Assembly (NCBI GenBank): GCA_007449985.2
Contig: VIIQ02000587.1
Coordinates: forward strand, 1 to 64,000
Reading direction: 5' to 3'
From: Desmodesmus armatus
Taxonomy: Eukaryota > Chlorophyta > Chlorophyceae > Sphaeropleales > Scenedesmaceae
DNA length: 64,000 nucleotides
Below are positions 47,566-57,484 of this stretch, piece after piece (the first letter of the stretch is position 1; each line of letters begins with the position of its first letter). The translations under genes and the position numbers were made by a program. Below the pieces are notes generated by a model, which was given only the letters and a program-made list of their open reading frames with translations, did not search any database and was not told the DNA's origin.

Positions 47566-48265
47566 ACCTGCCCAATCCCCAAAAAACGGCCAATAACAAC
47601 CAACAAGATCGAGCTGCCTGCCATAGCAAGAGCATGCATGCACAAGCTTCACAATCACACGCTGATACAACAGTGTTTGTCTTACAAATCATGGCATGCT
47701 GAACAGTATCATGCGCTGTCAGGCTGGCAGTTGCAGTACAACCTGGGTGTCTTCTGCTTGGGCAGCGGACAGGCCCAGACAGCAAATGTTTGACCATTTT
47801 TTACTCAAATTCTGGTAAGCAGACTCCTCTGAAAATTTGCACACGCACCCCTGATCACCTCTGCTGCCAGCTGCTGCAGAGCCAAAAACATCCAACAGGC
47901 CATCTGTCTTGTAGGCTGGGTCAAAGATGATTGCTGGTTTCTCTGTTACTTCTACATAAAAACAGCCAAAACGTACCCTTCCTCCTGTTAGAATGACACC
48001 AGGCTTTCTGGGGTGGACAAGCCAACCATGGCACCTAGCATACTGCATTGGCAGGCCATTTGGCTTAGCGGATTTGGAGATTTACATATACATGGTTTAA
48101 ACTTGTCAGTAACAGTGTTACATGTTACTAAGGGCCCCCGAACCTGACCCTCCCTGACCTGGCCCTTCTTGGATGGGGTAATACAGCTATGGGGTCGGGG
48201 GCTCTGGAAAGTGCCTCCTAGGCATAATCCAGCACCCCCCTATAATTACATATGTGTCACCTTAA
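47566..48265. other. spacer between repeats and first gene
   Basis: Single-copy DNA with no TE or satellite similarity in the window. It holds one small minus ORF (47719-48048, listed separately) and the 3' flank of the next gene, with TGTAA-type signals on the minus strand at 48246-48250, 48116-48120 and 48082-48086. An inverted repeat, agtaaca/tgttact, lies around 48108-48130. Confidence 0.6.
47719..48048 (-). CDS. hypothetical small ORF, 109 aa
   Basis: An ATG-started minus frame with balanced composition, without the Gln/Ala runs typical of shadow frames here. It includes a Pro-Arg-Lys-Pro-Gly-Val-Ile-Leu stretch and several aromatic and Cys residues. No family was recognised. It could be the last exon of an upstream transcript, a small gene, or chance. 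It lies 218 bp beyond the stop codon of the 48266-54135 gene on the same strand, so it could also be within that gene's 3' region. Confidence 0.3.
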   Translation of the reverse strand: MQYARCHGWLVHPRKPGVILTGGRVRFGCFYVEVTEKPAIIFDPAYKTDGLLDVFGSAAAGSRGDQGCVCKFSEESAYQNLSKKWSNICCLGLSAAQAEDTQVVLQLPA

Positions 48266-51200
48266 TCAAACCTTGCGTTGTGCCTGTGCTGCTGTAGTGG
48301 CCACCCAATCCTGCACCTGGCTGAAGTGCTGCACACCAGTTGGCAGCTCAGCAGCACCATCAGCCTGGACAATCTCAGTGACCAGTACACCTAACAGGGA
48401 CAGGTTCAGGCCGTGCTGCGCACAGAGGGCCTCAGCTGCTGACTGCCAGCGAGCGCGAAGGGTCTCCAGGGGTGTGTTGGCGGGCCTGCCCGGCACATAG
48501 GAGGTACCTGGAAAGGCAAGGATGGTGCCAGAGTTGCAACAGGTGCGACTGACTGTCAGAATCTGCTCTTATTTTTTGAAATCTGCTCTTATTGCCAGCT
48601 GGTGGGCACATTGCATAGCTAAGGGGGGCAGCTGACCGACAATACATCATGGCAAGTGGGCTGGCCTTCACATGAACCATGGTGCTGGGGTCAATGTGGA
48701 CTCCCCAAGGTGGCGCCCGCTGCAAGCTTGCAGAAGACTGCAACCCCGTAGCAAGAGCCTCGAGGCACTCTAAAATCTCTGCACTCTCTGACGGATGGGT
48801 TGTGACGCAACCCCGACAATGCTCACCTGTGGTGTCCCTGCCTGCTGTCAGCCCCTCCACCCTGCTGGGTCCATTGATAGCCACCAGGCAGTGGCAGCCA
48901 GCCACCAAAGCGGGAACCAGCAGGCTGAGCTTGGCGGGAGAGGGCTCGCTGCTGGGGTGGACAAGGAACACAACCGCTGAGCACATGCCTGCACAACAAA
49001 CAAAAAAACAAGAAATCACGAACATCCCTCTAGGTGCGCCGACCAGGGTTGCAACCACAGGCATAGTCAGTGCCACGTAGAACATCTGTCATCAGCTATG
49101 GTGTACTTTATCACTGCCGTGCCAGTCAACCTATGTTGTACGGTTCTGCGTCAATGTCAATCAAGTGCTGACTGGGCCGCTGCATATAACCTGTGCTGAG
49201 TTGAGTTGAGTTGAGTTGAGTTGAGTTGAGTTGAGTTGAGTTGAGTTGAGTTGCATGTAGCACCAGCTGGTAGGCGTGCACCTAGACATTGCATGAGGCA
49301 GACACCGACTCAGCAGCACTAGCACTGATCACTCCTGCACCACCTACCTCCCAAGCTTCCTCCCAACCTCTGTGCCACCTGGCGGGTTGTCACGTCAGCG
49401 CTGTGCAGGCCCGGCACACAGACCACATAGGTGTTGGGCTGGCCAGCAAGCTGCTGCATGTCCACTGCAGGGGCCAGGGCAGAGCCTGAAGAGGAGGTGA
49501 AGCTGCTCTTGCTGCGGGTGCTGCTTGTGGGGGGTGGGACCACACCAGAAAGGGAGCTCACCTGGCTCTGCAGGGCGCATATTGCAGTGGGCAGGGCACA
49601 TCACAAACAGCAAGCATGGTTCAGCTGGAGTGCATGCACGCTGCATTTGCCCTCCGCCTGCCAAGGTTGGCAGCTGCCAGCTGGCAAACCGTCACAAGAT
49701 CCGACATTGCAGGTACCAGCTTTGCTGTGATCATCAATCATTATTCAGGGGACGTAACAGATTCCCAAGCTGCTATCAATAAGCAATAAACAGGACTGAG
49801 CAAACCCGGCCTCCCGCATCTCTGGCCCTCACCTGAGCACCCATGCCAGTAGAGCCGTCCAGGGACCCTGCAGCAGTGCCACCCAGGTGGCCTGCATACT
49901 CAGCGGGTGCATCCACCAGGCGTGTGAACAGAGAAGCCTTGCCCGCCTGCCTCTCGCCCAGCACCAGCACAAAGCGCAGGCAGTCTGGGCTGCCAGGGGC
50001 CACCACTTGGGACAGGTGCAGCCAGGACAGCAGGCGCGCCAGCAGCACAGTGGCAACCTGAGACACAACAAGACACACACCAGCAGTAGTTTCACCCACC
50101 CACACATACACACGACTAGTATTGGCGGCCAAGACTCAGCCTCAGACGGGTGAGTGGCACATCATTGTTGTGCACAAGAACCCTTGCCTGTTGCTGCAAG
50201 GAGTCAAGTGCATGCACATGTTGGTGCAACTGTAGATCCCAGCCATGTCAAGCCACTCAAAATTTTCCAGGAAGGCATGCCGCAAGCACACTAGCTCGCA
50301 AGACAGGGTGCACGTCAACACATCCGCCCCACCTGTGCCTGCCTGTCATCAGCGTAGGCAAAGAAGCCGTCAGGCCTGAAGAGGTGCCTCAGTGAGGCCT
50401 GGCTGCCCCCCATGAAGGCAGGCAGCACAGCACCGCCTACACCCTCCCCAGTCTGCTGCAGCACTGTCAGCAGGGCAGGCACATCAAAGGAGGTGGCGGC
50501 CACTGCTGCACGGCTCAGGCTCCGCAGCAGCACATGGGACAGAGTCTGCAAAGTGGGCAGCAGCAGGTGTGCAGGAACAGGGCAGCAATGGTGTCAGGTT
50601 TACTGACAAGAATGGTCGCATGGAAACTGTTCAATGGTGCGGCAGCCCACACGAAGTATCATGGCTAATGTGCTGCCAGGTGATGAGTGGCCACTTATGG
50701 CCATGGCAAAGTGCAGCAGGGGGTGGTCAGAAGGACCTGGGCCATGTGCAAATCTCTGCTGCCTGCCCGGGGCATCTTTCAAACCAGCTGTTGCTACAGC
50801 CATTGGTGGGATCCTGCAGGCCGTGTTTAGGTGGCAAGTGCCATGAAGCAAACCACCCTGGACCGAGCCTGACATGGTCCCACATAGCAGATGGCAACGC
50901 ACACTGTGTTTCACCAAGCGCCCATGGCGCAAGCCTGGAACCTGCCAAACCCCTCAAACCAGGTGACTGCCCCATCACACCTGTGAGTCTGCTGTTGCCA
51001 GCATCTCTGCCACGACGCGTGCCTCTGTCTTGCCCTTGGCGTCAATCAGCCCCAGGTCGTACGCCTTCACCAGCAGGGGGCGGTTCATGCTGGCCAGGTG
51101 AGGGATCTCGGGCCGGTTGAGCAGACCAGACTCCTGCAGACAAGCCAAGATGCAGCATAAGATCAAGAGGCCCATCTGGCTGGCATTTAAACAGTCAAAG

Positions 51201-54135
51201 TTGCGGCGCACGGCTGGTTGCAGACCCGTGGCATGCCATGTAGACTGTCGAGAGACTTGCAGGCACTGCTGACAACACCATGTCGAGACTCAGCAACAGT
51301 TTATGTTGACCACTGACGGGATGCTTGGCTGTCATGGCCGGACGGCATACATGCATGTGTACATGCTGTGTGGTCCCTTAGCTCACCTGCTTGAGCTGTT
51401 TGTCGAAGAAAGGCTCCAGCTGCTCCACAGTGGAGGCAGGCAGCACACGGCAGCTGACTGGACTGGACTCTGGGGTACCACCCAAGGCAGCAGCCTGCAG
51501 GCAGCAAGCAACAATCAGTCAGCACGTACTGCTAGCGAGGAGGCATGCCATGCGATGCCAGCACGTACATGTGACAGTATCCTTGGCATAACTTTCTGTC
51601 ATGCATGGATGTACAGTCCGGCATCAGGCGCTCAAGCTGCAACCCCAACCGCCCTTTGTGAGCTGTGCCCTCAGACCCAGCTAGACCCTACCGTGTCCTT
51701 GCTTGACTCAGTGAGTGCCAGCATGGCGTTGACAGCAGGCTCCAGGAGGTCAGCTGTGCCCATCAGCAGCAGCTGGCACACACCTAGGAAGGCGCTGATG
51801 ATGGACAGGATGATGGAGGGGACGACCTGCACAGAAAGACACTTGGACCGTGAGCTGCCTTGTTGAGGTGAACATGCCACAGGTGGCAAGGCCTCAGAAT
51901 TGTGTCTTAGACAGGTGTGCAAGGCTGCCGCAACGGAGCACTGCAGCACTGAGAATGTTAATAGCAATGTTAACGGCTAGCCTGCCTCACCGTGAATGAG
52001 AGTGCTCCACTGACGACAGACAGGAGTGAGCTGGTGTAGGTGCACAGCCGGGCAAGGCCCCTCAGCCAGGCAAAGAACAGACGGGCAGACCACCTGGCGG
52101 TGGGGGAAAGATGGACAGAACAGCACATGTTGGTTGCGGTCAGCAGCCTTTGTAGGCAAGGTGTTGTGCTGGTAGCCTCAGCAGAGCGGCTTGACAAGCA
52201 ACTACTATCCAGTGTTCATGAGTGGATGCACCAAACCATGCAGCCAGGCGCATCTGTATGCATGCAGAAGCAAACAACAGTGATTCCGCGAGCGCATGCA
52301 GACACGCTGTGGCAAGGTGCGCTGAACGGACTCTGCCACGGTGGCACAGTGCAATTGCAAGCACATCATGACATAGTCACTGCAACATGCAACGTCGCAA
52401 TCTGCATGCCGTGGCCTCTCACCTGGCGATGCGTGTGATGAAGTCCAGCCGCTCCAGCAGAGTGGGCCCCCTGCTCAACCTGAGACGCTCCTCCAGCCGC
52501 GACTTGAGCGCCACAAGTGAGGGCTCAATCAGGGGCTGCAGCTCGCGCACCGCCACCTGGCAGACGCAGCAGCACACAGCATGGGCAACAAGGCACAGCA
52601 GGTTGAGTGTTTGAGCTTTGCAAAGTTTGGGAACGTGGCCCTGCACTACATGTAGCTAACAACTGCTCAGTACTATACTCCACCCCAACAAGCAGACACA
52701 CCTGCCACACAGGTACTTGCTGTGCAGCGTAGAAGCACTGGCAACCACTGGTGGCAGTCATACAGCCCGCCCTTGCTTACATGTGGGTTGCCCTGCTGTA
52801 TGAGCAGCTCAGCTCGAGGCAGGTAGTCTGCCACCACCTGCTGCAGGTTGCGCTTTGGGGGGATCTGCAGAGTCCTCAGCAGCCATGGGGAATTCAGCAC
52901 CTGCACAACACTGCGGCACCGTAGCAGGCAGAGTGACGACATGCAAACACAAGCGGTTGTGAAACCTGAATGTGCAAACTGGGTGAAGCTCATGTGCTTT
53001 CGACTGTCAAGCGTATGAAACGTGTCGTCATAGCCGTTTGCTGCAGACATAAGGCACAAACACGGGCACACTGCTTGTGTGGTCAGACTTGCTGTTGTAT
53101 AGCCCCATCTGGCTGTGGAAGGCTGTCAGCTGTTCGACAGCCATGTAGTGACCTGCACCTGCAGCAACAGGCCAGAGTAAAGCACTGGTGCCCTCACTGA
53201 CTTTGCCGTGGTAGGCTGCAAGCCAACTATGCAGTTGCAGGCTTGCATAAGCTAAGTGGGTGTAGATAAGCGCTGCCATCCCAACTCACATGGGGTAGGG
53301 CAGGTAGGTGAGCAGCAGCTGCCTGCCGAACACCACCAAGCGTGTGGCCCACTCATAGATCCAGCTGGTGAACACAGGCTCCTGACACCAACTGCATGCA
53401 GCACACAATGGCAGGACACCACCACACTGTTGGCATGTGCATGCATGCACCAGAATGCACATCCAATCAGCTGTGCATGAATGAGGCCCACACAAGCAGT
53501 ACTGCTGTCTGTCTACTGGGGGGCCAGCTGCTCTGTGCTTTTTCCAACCACATAACATGTCCTGGCTTTCCCCTTCCCAGCCACGCCCACCCACCTCTCC
53601 AGCTCCAGCAGTGCTGCTCCCTCAGGGAAGTCAGCCAGCCTCTTGCGAGTGTCAATGCCACCACCACCACCCACACCAGACATCTGGCTCATGCTGATGG
53701 CTGCAGCCCGCTTTGTGAGCAGGAACATGAAAGGGTAGGTCACCAGGGTGGCCAGGAAGGTAACAAGCCGGTCGGATCTCTGCTGCTGCATTGCACCAGC
53801 TGTAGCTGACAGGAGGCGTGCTGCATTTGGCATGCTGCTGGTTGCTGGTGCTCCACTGGCAGAACTGTTGGTCCTGTTGGTGGTGGAAGCTGCGGGTATG
53901 TTTGTTGAGGCAGCACCAGCAGCAGGCGCCACTGGCTTTGAGCTCACTGTCTGCATTGCTGCTGTTGACCCTTTGAGCGTACTGACTGGCTTTTGGGCCG
54001 AAGCAGCCCCTGTCGATCCTGCAAGGAGGGAGATACAGTCAATGCAGGTGCCACTCTGCCACCCTCACACACGTGCCCATCCCTGGCCCGTCAGGTCCGA
54101 TGTCAGCCTGCAATCCTACCTTTGGTCTCTAACAT
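48266..54135 (-). CDS. membrane-associated protein with degenerate P-loop, 14 exons, 786 aa
   Basis: Exons were read from GT-AG sites with consistent phase: 54135-54120, 54018-53591, 53381-53290, 52910-52781, 52556-52423, 52093-51991, 51826-51692, 51494-51387, 51133-50981, 50545-50333, 50057-49833, 49567-49348, 48988-48827 and 48507-48266. The N-terminus is Ala/Ser/Thr-rich. Hydrophobic segments lie at about residues 90-106 and 302-325, with Leu-rich amphipathic stretches between. Residues 538-544 read GERQAGK followed by Ala-Ser, a near Walker A. VPGLHS at about 630 and AINGPSR at about 689 stand where a GTPase would have its DxxG and NKxD motifs, but both are altered. I read it as a membrane-anchored pseudo-GTPase of unknown function. 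No named family was recognised. It diverges from the dehydrogenase gene. Confidence 0.72.
49197..49253 (+). repeat. (TTGAG)n microsatellite in an intron
   Basis: About eleven perfect copies of ttgag, within the intron between exons 12 and 13 of the minus-strand membrane protein gene. Confidence 0.95.
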
Positions 54136-54477
54136 CTTGAAAGATGCCTGCCTGGCAGGCCGAGGCCACAAAAGCAAAGAAACAGCGACGTACACGGCTT
54201 GCTGAGTCAGTCGTGCAAGCGTTTCGTTTTCGTCGAGCGATCAACGAGACCCTGGCAGATACAAACTACCCAAACATACGATCAATCACTGATTGCAGAG
54301 TGCTTGCTTGGTTGTCTGCTGCGGAGCGTGACATCAGCGTGACTAACGGCAACGGTCGGGACGCAACACCACAACGGTCACATACTCGCTGCCGACAGAA
54401 ACACGAGCTGCTTAATAACTTGGTTCAAAACGTTATTCTTAAAGCTCGCACCACCTCGGCAGTCATCCACCGTGGCC
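54136..54477. promoter_or_regulatory. shared divergent promoter region
   Basis: The 342 bp between the start codons of the minus membrane-protein gene and the plus dehydrogenase gene. No clear TATA box was seen. Both 5' UTRs and promoters must lie here or in upstream noncoding exons. The span contains gtgacatcagcgtgac near 54329-54344, which has CRE/bZIP-like half sites, but this is only suggestive. Confidence 0.5.
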
Positions 54478-57272
54478 ATGGGTCTTCAGCATGTCTTGCC
54501 TCTCCTTGGCAAGTGGACGCGGCAAAGCATCCCTGACCTGAGTGGCAAGGTTGCTGTCGTATCCGGTTTCAACTCAGGCATTGGGTTTGAAACTACAAGG
54601 TCCCTGCTTGAGCACAATGCTGAGGTGGGCCATCGATGTCCCAGCTTCTTGGTGGTGCCGTCGCGCGTCTGCACCTCAGAATCGCAACCCACATTTGTGC
54701 ACATGCTGTATAGGATCATCATTGCAACTTGTGTTGGTATCGCCTGGACATTGCCTGCAGGTGGTAGGCATCAGCAGGAATGAAGAGCTTGCATGGCAGG
54801 CAGTGGAGGACCTCAAGGAGGAGTTTCCAGGGGCTGCCATCAGCTACAAGGTGTTGGATCACTGCTCAGCACGGCCGTTTCTTCTACTGTAGGCGGTCAC
54901 ATACCAGGCAGCGTAGTCCCATCTGGTTTGGTGCTGCCTGGAAGCGGCATGCTCATGCTTGTTAACGTGCAACGGTGCCTGTCGGAGAGCTTTGGTAGCT
55001 CACACCTTGCACTGCCCTGTCTGTGTGGTGTACAGGTGTGCAACATGGAGGCGCTGAGTGAGGTGCAATCAGTGGCAGATGACCTCATCTCATCAGGCAA
55101 GCCCATCAGGTGCGGTAAGATTCTACCGAATGCGTCCAAGTCAGGCAAATGCGTCGCCGCAAGCTTTGTGCCCTGCGTCAGGCCCCTGGAAGCAACCTTG
55201 TAAACCTTCTAAAACACCAAGCATGGCCTACTTTTGCTGCCACATGCGGCAAAGCAGGGCTTGCACACATTGTGCCACGTGACAGGTTAGGGCCTTGCAA
55301 AACCAAGAAGTTGCATTGTCTGTGCCACCTGTTTGTACGACTGAATGCAGCATCCTGATCAACTGTGCTGGCCGCTTCCTGGATGAAGAATTCAAGCTGA
55401 CTGCTGAAGGCATCGAGCAGACCCTGGCCCTGGACTACTACGCCCATGTGCTCCTGTCACTCAGACTGCTTGACACACTCAGCAGCAATGGACCCAGCAG
55501 AATCATCAATGTCTCCAGGTGGGCAGTCACTGACTTGCTGCACTGCTGGCCGCCCGTTGGTTGCTGTCACGCTCCGTTTTGTTGATCATGCTGCGCGCAA
55601 CCAGCAGCAGAAAGCTGGGGTGTCACAAATGTAGGTTTGATGGGTTTATGATGTGTCACACATGGGCCATCTCGGCTAGTAACGGCAGTGCTGGCTGTCC
55701 TGCAATATGTTGTGTGTGCTTGCAGCCCTGCGGAGGCTGCTGGCACCATCAACTGGGAGGACCCTTGTGGCAAGGAGCTCAACACATCAGGCATCAAAGC
55801 ATATGGCAGGGCAAAGCTGCAGGTGCGCTTGTGTGCAGGACCTGGAGGTTTGTTCTGATTGTCAGATGTATGTCACCGCCTCTGGTGTGCAAACTAGCCT
55901 TAGCTCCATAGTTCAAGTCAGGGTGACAGAATGTAGGTATGCAAGAGCTGCTCACTCGACCCTTGTTAGAGCCTTTGAATGTGTGCAATTGACTCATCAT
56001 CCTGTTCGTGCATGTGCCTGCCCTGCAGTTGATCATGTTCAGCAACGAGCTGCAGCGGCGCCTCAGGCTGCAAGGAGCACCTGTGGACGTGTTCTCTGTG
56101 CACCCAGGTGGGCACTGGATTATGAGCATGGTGTTGCGCACATAGCGTCAGCAAGCAACTATAGAAGTGATGCTCTGACAACTGGTGCAACTCATTCATG
56201 GGCCAGGGCGCCAGTTGCAATCACAATCATGCACCTGGCGGAACAGCAACTTGAGTGTAACATGCCACTGATATCAACCGGCACTGCCCGCTGTATGGCA
56301 CATCGGCCTCATTGCAACGTTTGTAAACCACACATGCTGTGCAACACGCATGTGCCAACAAAATCCGCGGTTGCAGGTGTGGTGTCCACTGCGCTGTTCA
56401 ACAAGGGTGACTTCAGGTACCCCTTCATGGTGATGACCTATGCCATGCAGCTGCTGCAGGGGGAGTCACCCCTGCAGGGAGCACAGAGCACCATCTATGC
56501 AGCCACAGGTGGGCTGCCACGGGCCTGTTGAAGTAGCACGCAAACAGGCTGGCACTGAAGAATCATGTGTTGTGGAGTACTAGCCACAAACAAGCATTCA
56601 CCAAGGCATGCTTGCTGCACTCAGCGCACTGGCACTGATGGTTGCTGCAACGATGGTGGCAAACATATGATAGCCAGCATAACAAAACCAAGTTTTGCGG
56701 CACCATCCCGCCCCTGCAGAGCCTGAGCTGATTGGTCAGGGTGGTGCCTACATCGGGCCACAGTACCAGACCAATCTGTGGCACACAGCAAAGAGGAAGC
56801 CACTCAACCCCTGGTGAGTGGTGGCCCCTCACATGATAGGATTGAAGTGATGGGCAAGCTGCCCCATGCCATTATTCTGTGCATGTGGAGCGCTGTCACA
56901 GCGCCTCTGCTACAGCAGGTGCTTTGTCAGCACCTGCAAACAATTGTCCTTGACAAGAAACTCAGTGGCATATGTTGCTCCACGAGTGACCACAAATGGT
57001 GGCCCCCAGCACCTGCGCCACGCCAGCTGTTGTGACTGCTGCCGCACTCCTCTCGATGCATGTCCCCAGCACTGCCTACAATAGATTGCACTGCATGAAG
57101 TGCATACTGCCAGCTGCTAGCTGCCTGTCATTGCTGCAATACCTGTCTGCTTGCCAGGGCTGATGACATTGATGGCTGGCGCAAGCTGTGGGATGTCAGC
57201 AGTGATGTGTTGCAGGACGTTGTGGGCAAGCCTGTCCCCACACTGCCCGCTACAGGAACAATCTACACCTGA
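54478..57272 (+). CDS. short-chain dehydrogenase/reductase, 9 exons, 331 aa
   Basis: Exons are 54478-54624, 54761-54850, 55036-55109, 55351-55518, 55726-55822, 56029-56107, 56377-56508, 56720-56813 and 57158-57272, all GT-AG; they sum to exactly 332 codons with stop. The start ATG has a good context (gtggccatggg). A classical SDR fold is readable: the cofactor motif GFNSGIG (30-36), NCAG (108-111) in place of NNAG, INVS ending in the catalytic Ser at about 160, and the YGRAK catalytic Tyr186/Lys190. Substrate order resembles retinol-dehydrogenase/WWOX-like SDRs that use NADP(H) or NAD(H). The substrate is unknown. The N-terminal ~20 residues contain a short hydrophobic stretch, possibly a membrane anchor. 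TGTAA motifs follow the stop at 57365 and 57375. Confidence 0.9.
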
Positions 57273-57364
57273 ACAGCATGACATTCAGGCAGACAGCAGC
57301 ATCCAGTGTCACTCTGGGCCCGTCAGCAGCGTTGCAATCCAGCATGTGGCCAACCACTGTGCCA

Positions 57365-57379
57365 TGTAACGTGTTGTAA
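57365..57379 (+). terminator. TGTAA polyadenylation signals of the dehydrogenase gene
   Basis: Two TGTAA motifs (57365-57369 and 57375-57379) about 93-103 nt after the stop codon. TGTAA is the usual poly(A) signal in chlorophyte green algae. Confidence 0.6.
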
Positions 57380-57484
57380 CCTGCTGGGCTGTTCACAATA
57401 TCCTGTGCACAGCCACCTTGGCAGCCACCTTGGGCGCTAAGTCAGTCTGCAACATCTGCTCAGCTTCTTACCTCACGGCAACCC

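Noticed and set aside
49197..49253. Telomere-like repeat
   Set aside because: TTGAG repeats do not match known algal telomere units (TTTAGGG or TTTTAGGG), and the run is short and intronic.
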